Source: an uncultured Collinsella sp. (GTDB lineage Bacteria; Actinomycetota; Coriobacteriia; Coriobacteriales; Coriobacteriaceae). Taken from it: a stretch of DNA of 64,000 bases. Where the stretch lies: positions 5,866-69,865 of the forward strand of contig CAKUFW010000002.1 in the NCBI GenBank assembly GCA_934650975.1. Reading direction: 5' to 3'. A program made the position numbers and the translations under genes. The notes under the pieces were generated by a model. The model was not told where the DNA came from. It ran no database searches and was given only the letters and a program-made list of their open reading frames with translations. Position 1 is the first letter of the stretch. The number at the start of each line of letters is the position of its first letter. Shown here one piece after another: positions 42,716-50,984 of the stretch.

Positions 42716-43072
42716 TTATTCAGCCGCCTCGCGTAGAGCCGACATCGTAGCCGCATACTGCTGTCGCAGCGCATGCATCCCATCACGGGCACCATCGACG
42801 GCATCGGCGTTGCGCAGCGCCTCGGTCACCACGACCGCCGGCTCGTACAGGTTGTCGAATCCCAGGTTCTGGCTCACGCCCTTAAGCGTGTGCACAGCCA
42901 TAAACGCGCTTTCCGCGTCGCCTGCCGCCATAGCGGCCTCCAGCTTGTCCATGCTCTCATCATCCAAGAACTTAAGGGCAAAGCGGGCGAGCATCTCCTC
43001 GCCCATCAGTCGAACGCAAGCGCCATCATAATTGGCGCCAATCTTCTCATACGCTTCACGCATGGAAATCAT
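42716..43072 (-). CDS. Histidine phosphotransfer (Hpt) domain protein
   Basis: The 118-residue protein is an Hpt domain. The phospho-acceptor His is in AVHTLKGVSQNLG (about 60-72), followed by a helix ending LREAAE. It would receive or give a phosphate to a receiver domain. The gene directly downstream of a REC/GGDEF/HD-GYP gene (gap 23 bases) suggests that this receiver is its partner. AGGAG is nine bases before the ATG. No hybrid histidine kinase is seen in the window. Confidence 0.9.
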   Translation of the reverse strand: MISMREAYEKIGANYDGACVRLMGEEMLARFALKFLDDESMDKLEAAMAAGDAESAFMAVHTLKGVSQNLGFDNLYEPAVVVTEALRNADAVDGARDGMHALRQQYAATMSALREAAE

Positions 43073-43095
43073 GGATGAAAACTCCTTTGGTCAAA

Positions 43096-44976
43096 CTAAA
43101 TCGTGGGAAACGCAACGACGTCGGCAGGGCGTGCCAACGTTTCGGCAATACGGTCTTGCACCTCGAGCAAACAGTCAAGCAGCAGCGGATTAAAGGTGCC
43201 GCACTTGCCATCCAGAATCATCTGGATTGCCTCCTGGTGCGGAATGGCATCCTTGTACACGCGCACGCTCGTGAGCGCATCGTACACGTCTGCCACCGAT
43301 ACCACCTGTGCGGCGATGGGGATATCGTCGCCCTTAAGGCCGTCGGGATAGCCCTTGCCGTCCCAGCGCTCGTGGTGCCAGCGCGCGATCTGGTACGCGT
43401 AGTCCAGTAGCGCGTTGCCAGCGTGATGACGGCCCAGCTCGCGCAGCATATCGGCACCGATGGTGGTGTGCGTCTTCATAATCTCGAACTCCTCGGGCGT
43501 CAGACGTCCGGGCTTGTTGAGAATCGCGTCGTCAATCGACATCTTGCCGATATCGTGCAGCGCCGAAGCCAGTGCAATCGTGGAGCGCGCCTCGTTATCG
43601 AGCGAGAACTTGTCACTGCGCTGGACCAGGCAGCCCAGCAGCAGCTCGGTCAGCTTCTCGATGTTCGTGACGTGCCTGCCGCTCTCGCCGTTACGGAGCT
43701 CCATGACACCCGCCATGATATCGATAAGCATGCGGCTGTTCTTAACGCGCTCGTTGTACTGTTGAGCCAGCAGATTTGTCAGGCGACGCTGCTTGGCGTA
43801 CAGACGAATGGTGTTGCTTACACGGCGGCGCACGACACGCGCGGCGAACGGACGGCTGATATAGTCCGAGGCGCCCAGCTCGTAGGCACGCAGCACCACG
43901 TCATCGGAGTCTTCACTCGAAATCATAATGACGGGCAGGTTATCCATGGCAGACCGGCGTGACAGATCGGACAGCACCTCAAAGCCGTTCATGCCCGGCA
44001 TGACGATGTCGAGCAGCACGAGCGACAGCTCATCGCCGTAGCGGTCGACCATGTCGAGCGCCATGCGGCCGTTGTCAGCCTCCAGAATGCGATACTCATC
44101 CTTGAGCATCTCGTTGAGGATGACGCGGTTCATCTCGGAGTCATCAACGATAAGAATCGAGGGCTTTTTGCTTTGGAAGGTCTCGATTGCGTCGTTGTCA
44201 GTCACGACCGTACCGGGCTTTGCCTTGGCATGGCTCAACAATTGGACCGCGCGGCTAACGCCCTCATCGACCGTCTCGCCATTGATGCGAACACCGCCCA
44301 CGCATGCCGTAAGGCTGACATGCTCATGGCCGGGGACAATCGTGGCATGAACGACATCGGATACATGGCGCAGGCGACGGGCGAAGTCATCGGAGGGGAC
44401 ATTGGGCATGACGACCACAAACTTGTCGCAGCCATAGCGGACAAGCTCATCAGTCGAACGAATACCGCTGCGTATCGCCGCCGCCACGGCGCCGAGCGCC
44501 AGGTCGCCGGCATGACGACCGCAGGTATCGTTGAAGACCCTAAAATCATCGAGGTCGATCATCGCAACGCCGGCGTTCATGCGGGCGCTGCGAAGCTTCT
44601 CCTCGTAGTATCGGCGATTGCGCGCGCTCGTCAGCACATCGGTGTAGACAAGGTCCTCTTCTGCGGCCTCTTGTTCGTTGATCGGGCGCGCCATCAGCAG
44701 AACGTGAGGCTCGCCTTCGACCGTCATAGAGCGCACGCGAGCACGGTATTCGATACCGTCGTTAAGCAGCTGCTCCGATATCTCATCGGAAGTTGCCAAG
44801 GCCTCGAGACTCGACTGGCGCAGACAAGGGCACCGATCGCCGGCGAACAGACAGTTACGCTCGTTCTTGACCTGTTCGGCAGATAGCAGACGTACCACGG
44901 GGTAGATCTTCGCGGCACGGGCAACCTCGGCGGCAGCTTCCTCGTCGCTTAGATTGGCCTCGTGATTATTGAGCAT
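43096..44976 (-). CDS. GGDEF-like, receiver and HD-GYP domain protein
   Basis: The 626-residue protein starts with a sensor-like region (1-110, with CPCLRQSS). A GGDEF-type domain follows (about 110-265), then a receiver (about 273-390, phospho-acceptor Asp in LVLLDIVMPGMNG) and an HD-GYP domain (about 415-615: HDIGKMS, HHERWDGKGYPDGLKGDDIP). The GGDEF site is changed to GCDKF, so cyclase activity is doubtful. HD-GYP residues are intact, so it probably breaks down cyclic di-GMP or a related dinucleotide, under phosphorylation control by an Hpt partner. Confidence 0.9.
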   Translation of the reverse strand: MLNNHEANLSDEEAAAEVARAAKIYPVVRLLSAEQVKNERNCLFAGDRCPCLRQSSLEALATSDEISEQLLNDGIEYRARVRSMTVEGEPHVLLMARPINEQEAAEEDLVYTDVLTSARNRRYYEEKLRSARMNAGVAMIDLDDFRVFNDTCGRHAGDLALGAVAAAIRSGIRSTDELVRYGCDKFVVVMPNVPSDDFARRLRHVSDVVHATIVPGHEHVSLTACVGGVRINGETVDEGVSRAVQLLSHAKAKPGTVVTDNDAIETFQSKKPSILIVDDSEMNRVILNEMLKDEYRILEADNGRMALDMVDRYGDELSLVLLDIVMPGMNGFEVLSDLSRRSAMDNLPVIMISSEDSDDVVLRAYELGASDYISRPFAARVVRRRVSNTIRLYAKQRRLTNLLAQQYNERVKNSRMLIDIMAGVMELRNGESGRHVTNIEKLTELLLGCLVQRSDKFSLDNEARSTIALASALHDIGKMSIDDAILNKPGRLTPEEFEIMKTHTTIGADMLRELGRHHAGNALLDYAYQIARWHHERWDGKGYPDGLKGDDIPIAAQVVSVADVYDALTSVRVYKDAIPHQEAIQMILDGKCGTFNPLLLDCLLEVQDRIAETLARPADVVAFPTI

Positions 44977-45178
44977 ATGGGGCCCTTTCAGTCGTTGCGT
45001 TTGATAGCAGTTGGCATCAAATGGTACAAGGGTAGCATCTTGTCGATGCAGGTAAGCACGTGAATGCCGTTACATTTTCATGAGTTGGCGGACGGCATGT
45101 TTGGAGGTGCAGACGCGAGGTTTTGGGGGCGTTTGTTAACACCGCCGAAACGCTTGCGAGCGCCGCCCGCCAAGGCCA

Positions 45179-45985
45179 TTAAAAGCGCTCGGACCCCAAG
45201 ATGCCGCGGACGGTCTGGGCCGCCGGCGCCGGGCGATCGCGAAGACCGTTATGCGCTCCGGGAATCGTCACGAGTGGGCAGTTCAGAAGCTCTGCCGCCG
45301 TTCGCGTGCCCGCCTCGCGAGATGTGCCGATCGAAAGCTCGCCCAAAAGCACAGCGGCAACCGCCTTTGGTGCGCTGATGTCTTCCCATTCGGGTGCATA
45401 GGTCATGTTGAGCCCGTATTCGTTCGCCATGAAACAACGGCCGTTGCGCAGGGCATGCTTGGCCTCCGCTTCAGTTGTCTTGGGGGCCTCAGGGTCTGGG
45501 TCGCCGATGGCGCCCAGAAAGGCCCTCAATGCCCTCGAGACCTTCCCCGCCGCAATCATATCGAGCAAAACCGGAGCTGCACCCAGACCGGCACCCTCAC
45601 CCGTCACGGCGGGCTCATGCAGAATCGCTCGCGAGACGACGGCCGGGTTTGTACGAAGAAGTTCCAGGGCCACCAGCGTTCCGGCGCTGTGCGCGAGCAC
45701 GTTTGCCGCAGGGCCGACATACTCGATAACGGCCTGCAGGTCGGCAGCTTGGGTGGCGAGGTCATAGCGACCGTCCGCAGCATCGCTGCTCTCACCGCAG
45801 CCGCGGCGATCGTAGGTAATTACGCGGTAGTCATGGCTGAGCTCGCAAGCAATGCCGTCAAAGAAGATGCCGTCGACGCAGGCACCGTGCACGCATACCA
45901 GGGCAGGCGCATCGGACGGCACGTCCGGGCCGGCATACTCGCGACAGGCAATCGTAGTGCCCGCATTCTCAACCGTAAAATCCAT
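45179..45985 (-). CDS. Alpha/beta hydrolase
   Basis: The 268-residue protein has the alpha/beta hydrolase fold. Seen are the oxyanion HGACVDGIFF, DRRGCGESSD, and a nucleophile elbow AHSAGTLVAL, where the usual GxSxG has Ala in place of the first Gly. A C-terminal catalytic His is in IPGAHNGLRDRP. It resembles esterases and haloperoxidase-like enzymes; the substrate is unknown. The 202-base gap upstream of it (44977-45178) holds no feature I can support. Confidence 0.88.
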   Translation of the reverse strand: MDFTVENAGTTIACREYAGPDVPSDAPALVCVHGACVDGIFFDGIACELSHDYRVITYDRRGCGESSDAADGRYDLATQAADLQAVIEYVGPAANVLAHSAGTLVALELLRTNPAVVSRAILHEPAVTGEGAGLGAAPVLLDMIAAGKVSRALRAFLGAIGDPDPEAPKTTEAEAKHALRNGRCFMANEYGLNMTYAPEWEDISAPKAVAAVLLGELSIGTSREAGTRTAAELLNCPLVTIPGAHNGLRDRPAPAAQTVRGILGSERF

Positions 45986-46210
45986 GTTGTATCCCCATCA
46001 TCAATGCTCATCCAGACGCACGCCGGCAGCTCCGGACAGATGCTCATCGTCTTGTGCTTTGTTAACAGATTAACTGTACCCGACTCGAAAGCTTTCATAG
46101 CACAGCATCAAGAGCAGAGTTAAAAATCGAAACCTGCAAAGCACAAGCCCGAACCATACGTTGGCGCCGATGCTATGCTAAGGCACAACTGTCTTGAGGA
46201 GCATATGCCT

Positions 46211-46987
46211 ATGTCTACGTTTTTGAATGCCAGTCCGATCTTTGGACCCGTCCGCAGTCGTCGTCTTGGCCTCTCGCTTGGCGTCAACATGATGCCGGCT
46301 AGCGGCAAGATTTGCACCTTTGACTGCATCTACTGCGAAAACGGTCTCAACGCTGAGCGCCCCTGTCACGAGCCGTATAACACCGCCGCCGTGGTGCTCG
46401 ACGCTCTAGAGGCCAAGCTGCGTGAGATGGCGGCCGAGGGCGAGCTCCCCGATGTGATTACGTTTGCCGGCAACGGCGAGCCCACCGCCGCGCCGGAGTT
46501 TCCGCAAGCCATCGCCGGTGCCGTTGCACTGCGCGACGAGCTGGCACCGAATACCAAGATCGCCGTGCTCTCCAACGGCACGCGTGCCGACCGCCCCGAG
46601 GTGCACGATGCGCTCATGATGGTCGACGACAATATTCTTAAGCTTGATACCGTTGACCCGGCATTTATCCAGCTGCTTGACCAGCCTGTTGGCCCCTACG
46701 ACGTTGAGCACCAAATCGAGACGTTCGCGAGCTATAACGGCCACGTCATTATCCAGACGATCTTTTTGACCGGCGAGTACCAGGATAAGTCCGTCGACAA
46801 CACCGGTGAGGAATACGTCGGCCCCTGGCTCGCAGCGCTCGAGCGCATCCGCCCGCAGGAGGCGACCATCTACACGGTGGCGCGCGAGACGCCGGTCGCC
46901 GGCCTTGCCAAAGCGACGCCCGAGGTGCTCGACGCCATCGCCGCACGCGTCCAAGCCCTCGGCATCCCCTGCCAGGTGAGCTACTAG
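46211..46987 (+). CDS. Radical SAM protein
   Basis: The product (258 residues from 46211) has a radical-SAM cluster motif CTFDCIYCEN (CxxxCxxC) and the GNGEPT segment typical of the group related to pyruvate-formate-lyase activators and TunB-like/DUF4008 proteins. It begins ASPIFGPVRSRRLGLSLGVNMMP, which marks the radical SAM family next to wybutosine-type enzymes. The reaction is not known. AGGAG lies nine bases before ATG 46211 and three before ATG 46205, so the second is preferred. Single gene, ends 55 bases before map. Confidence 0.85.
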   Translation: MSTFLNASPIFGPVRSRRLGLSLGVNMMPASGKICTFDCIYCENGLNAERPCHEPYNTAAVVLDALEAKLREMAAEGELPDVITFAGNGEPTAAPEFPQAIAGAVALRDELAPNTKIAVLSNGTRADRPEVHDALMMVDDNILKLDTVDPAFIQLLDQPVGPYDVEHQIETFASYNGHVIIQTIFLTGEYQDKSVDNTGEEYVGPWLAALERIRPQEATIYTVARETPVAGLAKATPEVLDAIAARVQALGIPCQVSY

Positions 46988-47042
46988 CACGCAGCTGCTC
47001 TGCAGGTGGGCTATACTAGCTGCGGATGAAAGGAAGTTAGCC

Positions 47043-47930
47043 ATGTTTGACAAGGGACCTGTGCCCGGCCGCAACGACGCCTGCTGGTGCGGCAGCGGCA
47101 AGAAATATAAGAAATGTCACAGCGCCTTCGACGAGCGCCTCGAGCGCCTGTGGGAGGAGGGCTGGAACGTCCTGCCCCGTACGCTCTACAAGACGCCCGC
47201 CGACATTGAGGGCATCAAGCGCTCGGCCGCCATCAACGTGGGTGTGCTCGATTACGTAGGCGAGCACATCGCCGCGGGCATGACCACCAACCAGATCGAC
47301 CAGATGATCTACGACCACACCGTCGAGCACGGCGGCACGCCGGCCGACCTCAACTACGAGGGCTACCCCAAGAGCGTGTGTACCTCGATCAACGACGTCG
47401 TCTGCCACGGCATTCCCTGCGACACGGATGTCCTGCACGAGGGCGACATCATCAACGTTGACTGCTCCACGATCTTGGACGGATACTTTAGCGATTCGAG
47501 TCGTATGTTCTGCATCGGCGAGGTTTCGGCCGAGCGTCAGCGCCTGGTCGACGTCACCCGTGCCAGCGTGGAGGCAGGCCTTGCCGCCGTCAAGCCGTGG
47601 CTGCCGCTTTCCGTCATGGCCGAGGCCGTGCAAAAGACGGTCGAGGACGCTGGCTTTAGCGTGGTGCGCGAATACGGCGGGCACGGCATTGGCAAGGAGT
47701 TCCACGAGGACCCGTTCGTGGGCTTTACCACCGAGGCGCCCGACGTGGACACCATCATGGTGCCGGGCATGGTCTTTACCATCGAGCCCATGGTCAACGC
47801 CGGAAAGCCCGACATTAAGATCAGCAAGGGCGACGGTTGGTGCGTACGCACCAAAGACGGTAGCGACTCTGCCCAGTGCGAGGTACAGCTGGTCGTGACC
47901 GAAGATGGCTACGAGCTGCTGAGCTGGTAG
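47043..47930 (+). CDS. map: Methionine aminopeptidase with N-terminal SEC-C zinc motif
   Basis: The 295-residue enzyme removes the initiator methionine from nascent proteins. The first 28 residues form a SEC-C motif (PGRNDACWCGSGKKYKKCH), a zinc finger also found in SecA, which may aid ribosome binding. The catalytic domain has the metal ligands in INVDCSTILDGYFSDSS, EYGGHGIGKEFHEDP, and GMVFTIEPM and CEVQLVVTEDG. Type I enzymes with this extension are common in Actinobacteria and clostridia. AAGGAAG lies before the ATG. Confidence 0.95.
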   Translation: MFDKGPVPGRNDACWCGSGKKYKKCHSAFDERLERLWEEGWNVLPRTLYKTPADIEGIKRSAAINVGVLDYVGEHIAAGMTTNQIDQMIYDHTVEHGGTPADLNYEGYPKSVCTSINDVVCHGIPCDTDVLHEGDIINVDCSTILDGYFSDSSRMFCIGEVSAERQRLVDVTRASVEAGLAAVKPWLPLSVMAEAVQKTVEDAGFSVVREYGGHGIGKEFHEDPFVGFTTEAPDVDTIMVPGMVFTIEPMVNAGKPDIKISKGDGWCVRTKDGSDSAQCEVQLVVTEDGYELLSW

Positions 47931-48004
47931 CCGTATGGACGCCGGATGCTGGCGGGCACGCCCGTCTTGCATCCGGCGTTTTGTTTGAACGTTTTGCCTG
48001 ATAA

Positions 48005-48042
48005 AACCTGCCAAAATAAACCTGTCCCTTTTTGGCAGGTTG
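48005..48042. repeat. AACCTGCC-type palindromic repeat before the D-2-hydroxyacid dehydrogenase
   Basis: AACCTGCCAAAA and TTTTTGGCAGGTT surround TAAACCTGTCCC. It lies 75 bases after map and ends 8 bases before the ribosome site of the next gene, so its fold may affect both. Confidence 0.85.
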
Positions 48043-48059
48043 AACGGAGAGGACCGCTT

Positions 48060-48995
48060 GTGAACATCTTGGTTTTGTTGCCCGTCAATGATCGTCATCG
48101 TGCGATCCTCGAGTCGAGTGCTCCGGGCGAGGACTTTATCTACACGAGTGCCGATGCGGTCACGCGCGAGCAGGTCGCCGACGCCGACGTAATTCTGGGC
48201 AACATTGACCCCGCTGCGCTCACGGCATGTGAGCATCTCCAGTTGCTACAGCTGCAGAGTGCCGGTTACGACGATTACCTCGCCGCCGGCACCGTGCCGG
48301 CCGACGCCAAGCTCTCCTGCTCGGTGGGCGCCTATGGCCAGGCTGTGAGCGAGCACATGTTTGCCATGGTCCTTTCGATGATGAAGCGCCTTCCCGGCTA
48401 CCATGACCTGCAGCGCGAGCATCGCTGGGAGGACCTGGGGCCGGTCACTTCGCTCAAAAACGCCAACGTGCTGGTGCTTGGTGCGGGCGATATCGGAGCC
48501 CACTTTGCCACGCTCTGCCGTAGCATGGGCGCGCACGTCCGCGGCATCAAGCGACATCCGCTCGTCTACTCCATCGTGTTTGAGGACATGGACGGCATGG
48601 ACGCCCTACCCGAGCGCCTGGCCGAGGCCGACGTCGTCGCGTCCTTTATGCCCAGCACGCCCGAGACCCGCGGTCTGGCGAATGCCGAGTTCTTTGCCGC
48701 GATGAAGCCGGGCGCTTTCTTTGCCAACGGCGGTCGCGGTGACCTCGTGGTTGCCGACGACCTGGTTGCCGCCCTTGAGTCCGGGCACCTTGCCGGCGCC
48801 GCGGTCGACGTCACCGATCCCGAGCCGCTGCCCGCGACAAGCCCGCTGTGGGATGCGCCCAATATGCTCATCACGCCGCATATCTCCGGCTGGTTCCACC
48901 TAGAGGCCACGCTCAACAACGTGGTCGACATCGCCGCCGAGAATCTACGCCATCTGCAGGCCGGAGAAACGCTGCGCTGTTGGATCGAACACTAA
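48060..48995 (+). CDS. D-2-hydroxyacid dehydrogenase family protein
   Basis: The 311-residue protein has a two-domain D-isomer 2-hydroxyacid dehydrogenase fold. The NAD motif VLVLGAGDIGAHFATL (GxGxxG) is near 140. The Arg of GGRGDLV, the Glu of VDVTDPEPLP and the His of ITPHISG form the active site. Substrates range from phosphoglycerate to pyruvate and cannot be assigned. A GTG at 48060 is chosen because GGAGAGG lies seven bases before it; reading farther upstream would cross the palindromic repeat. Confidence 0.88.
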   Translation: MNILVLLPVNDRHRAILESSAPGEDFIYTSADAVTREQVADADVILGNIDPAALTACEHLQLLQLQSAGYDDYLAAGTVPADAKLSCSVGAYGQAVSEHMFAMVLSMMKRLPGYHDLQREHRWEDLGPVTSLKNANVLVLGAGDIGAHFATLCRSMGAHVRGIKRHPLVYSIVFEDMDGMDALPERLAEADVVASFMPSTPETRGLANAEFFAAMKPGAFFANGGRGDLVVADDLVAALESGHLAGAAVDVTDPEPLPATSPLWDAPNMLITPHISGWFHLEATLNNVVDIAAENLRHLQAGETLRCWIEH

Positions 48996-48998
48996 TTG

Positions 48999-49024
48999 TT
49001 CCGGCGTTTTACCAAACGCCGGAA
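48999..49024. terminator. Hairpin after the 2-hydroxyacid dehydrogenase gene
   Basis: TTCCGGCGTTT and AAACGCCGGAA are inverted with a four-base loop, three bases after the stop. There is no T run; it may block RNA decay or act as a factor-dependent end. Confidence 0.5.
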
Positions 49025-49039
49025 CCCCTCGACGCTGCG

Positions 49040-49135
49040 AGCCCGCCAGAGCGGCAATCTGACGTTCAATCGTCGGGCATGGCCAAAAGGCCTATGTCCT
49101 CCTCTTTCACGTCACCTTGCTCGCTCTGGCGGGCT
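49040..49135. repeat. Large hairpin element, about 96 bases
   Basis: AGCCCGCCAGAGCG (49040-49053) is inverted exactly at 49122-49135. Between them lie GGCATGGCCAAAAGGCCTATG (inverted GGCC core) and CT-rich sequence. It sits between convergent genes and has no coding content. Confidence 0.6.
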
Positions 49136-49240
49136 CTCGCTGACTTTTGCTCTACCTGCGGAGTTTCGCTGGCGTCGACTTCATCTGCAAGCCTTAGCAG
49201 CTCCGTCTTACCGTTGGCGCTGTGACATTTGCCCAGATAG

Positions 49241-49275
49241 AACCTGCCAAAATTAACATCCCTCTTTGGCGAGTT
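49241..49275. repeat. Decayed AACCTGCC repeat at the aminopeptidase stop
   Basis: AACCTGCCAAAA (49241-49252) is followed by TTTGGCGAGTT (49265-49275), a damaged right arm, with the core ATCCC. The aminopeptidase stop TAA begins at the next base. Confidence 0.65.
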
Positions 49276-50661
49276 TTAGAGCTCCACGCTTTCGGCGCCG
49301 TTGATGGTTAGGTTGCGCTCGTAGAAGGCGGTGAGGGCGCGGATGGCGTACATCACGTCGCGCACGCCGCCGGTCTCGTAGCTCGAGTGCATGGCCAGCT
49401 GCGGCAGGCCCACGTCTACGGCGTGCATGCTTGCCTGCATATTGGACAGGTTGCCGAGGGTGGAACCGCCGGCCATGTCGCTCTTGTTGGCGAAGGCCTG
49501 CGTGGGCACATCGGCGTCGTCGCAGATGGCCTGGAACACCGCGCGGCTAAAGGCATCGGTGCAGTAGTGCTGGTTGGCGGCCTCCTTGATGACGATGCCG
49601 CCGTTGAGCACCACCTGGTTGCGGGCATCGCACTTCTCGGCGTGATTGGGGTGCACGGCATGAGCATTGTCGCAGCTCACGAGCATCGAAGCGGCAAGCG
49701 CGCGATGGTACGACTCGTCATCAAAGCCAAGCGACCCGTTAATGCGGCGCAGCGCGTCGGCCAAGAACGTAGACATGGCACCCTGCTTGGTCTCGGAGCC
49801 AACTTCCTCGTTATCGAAGCAGCAGAAGACCGAGACATCGTGCGCATTCTCGGCACCCAAAAACGCCTGCAGCGAGGTGTAGGCGCAGGCCAGGTCGTCG
49901 AGCTTGGGCGTCGAGATAAACTCGTCGGCCCAGCCCCAAATGCGTGCATCCTGACGATTGACCAGGAACAGGTCACGGCCCAAGATCTGCTCGGGTTCCA
50001 CATCGAGCTCATCGGCGATCAGGGCATCAAAGTCGCCCTGCTTCAGCTCGCCGGCGCTGATGAGCGGGCACAGGTCGACGGCGCGGTTGGGCGCAAAGCC
50101 CTCGTTGACGCCGCGGTTCATGTGGATGGCAAGGCTCGGAATGATAGCAACTTCGCGCTCGGTGGCAAGCAGGCGGCTCTCAATACGGTCGCCTTCGCGC
50201 ACCAGCACGCGACCGGCCAGCGCCAACGGACGATCAAACCAGGTGTAGTCAATCATGCCACCGTAGGCCTCGGTGTTCAGGCGCAGCGTCTCGCCTGCAC
50301 CGTCGAGCTCGGGCACGGCCTTGACCTTAAACGTCGGCGAATCGCTATGCGATGCCGTGAGCTGGAAATGATAGTCGCCGGCAACGCCGTCCTCGCCCCA
50401 CGTTGCGGCCAGATCCTCGCCCACCTTAAAGGCGATTACACTCGATGTATTGCGCTGAGTGTAGTAGCGACCGCCCGGCTCGATATCCCACGCCGCGTTC
50501 TCGGGCAGGTAGGTAAAGCCCGCCTCATCGAGTTCGGCCATAATGGTCGCCGCTGTATGGAACATGCTGGGGCATGCCTCGATAAAGTCGATAAGGTCGT
50601 TGGCGGCCTCGATATCGTCGGCTGTCACGTGCACGCGCTCGGGCGCTTCCTGATCCGTCAT
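49276..50661 (-). CDS. M18 family aminopeptidase
   Basis: The 461-residue protein is a metallopeptidase of the aspartyl-aminopeptidase type. Metal-binding and catalytic motifs are ASHSDSPTFKVK, CCFDNEEVGSETKQGA (Asp, Glu-Glu), LVSCDNAHAVHPN and the end MHSSYETGG. It would trim N-terminal residues from peptides as a tetrahedral dodecamer. AGGGGAGAGC is just before the ATG at 50661. An upstream in-frame start at 50700 lacks this. Isolated gene between repeats and the FMN surface-protein operon. Confidence 0.93.
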   Translation of the reverse strand: MTDQEAPERVHVTADDIEAANDLIDFIEACPSMFHTAATIMAELDEAGFTYLPENAAWDIEPGGRYYTQRNTSSVIAFKVGEDLAATWGEDGVAGDYHFQLTASHSDSPTFKVKAVPELDGAGETLRLNTEAYGGMIDYTWFDRPLALAGRVLVREGDRIESRLLATEREVAIIPSLAIHMNRGVNEGFAPNRAVDLCPLISAGELKQGDFDALIADELDVEPEQILGRDLFLVNRQDARIWGWADEFISTPKLDDLACAYTSLQAFLGAENAHDVSVFCCFDNEEVGSETKQGAMSTFLADALRRINGSLGFDDESYHRALAASMLVSCDNAHAVHPNHAEKCDARNQVVLNGGIVIKEAANQHYCTDAFSRAVFQAICDDADVPTQAFANKSDMAGGSTLGNLSNMQASMHAVDVGLPQLAMHSSYETGGVRDVMYAIRALTAFYERNLTINGAESVEL

Positions 50662-50803
50662 GCTCTCCCCTTTCGCTGGGCTGCTGGTCCCCTCCAGCAT
50701 ACCCCCAACTGACCGACCTGTCCGACAAATCGAACGCCCGACAAAGCCGGAGCGCCAAGCGCAAAGACCAAAGATCTTGCGTTACGACCAAACGACAATT
50801 GAA

Positions 50804-50913
50804 TTGACAAGTTAACCAGTGGTAATTTCTGGTATTTTTGTTTACTGCCTTTAACTTTTTGCGGTAAGCAACATGAGTTCTATGGCAGTTACCTATCATG
50901 TGCGACGCACATG
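50804..50913 (+). promoter_or_regulatory. Upstream region of the LPXTG FMN protein: possible control elements
   Basis: The 323-base gap 50662-50984 is AT-richer in the middle. It holds a perfect TTGACA (50804-50809), without a good -10 at normal spacing. ACCA-G-TGGT lies at 50815-50823. A perfect inverted repeat CATGTGC-GAC-GCACATG lies at 50897-50913, about 70 bases before the ATG. The last is the best candidate for a regulator site. Confidence 0.4.
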
Positions 50914-50984
50914 GCCACTGTCCATCCGGGTGCAACAGGAAAGGAGAGCAGCACCCAACGACCGATCAATAGAAAAGAGGTTCT

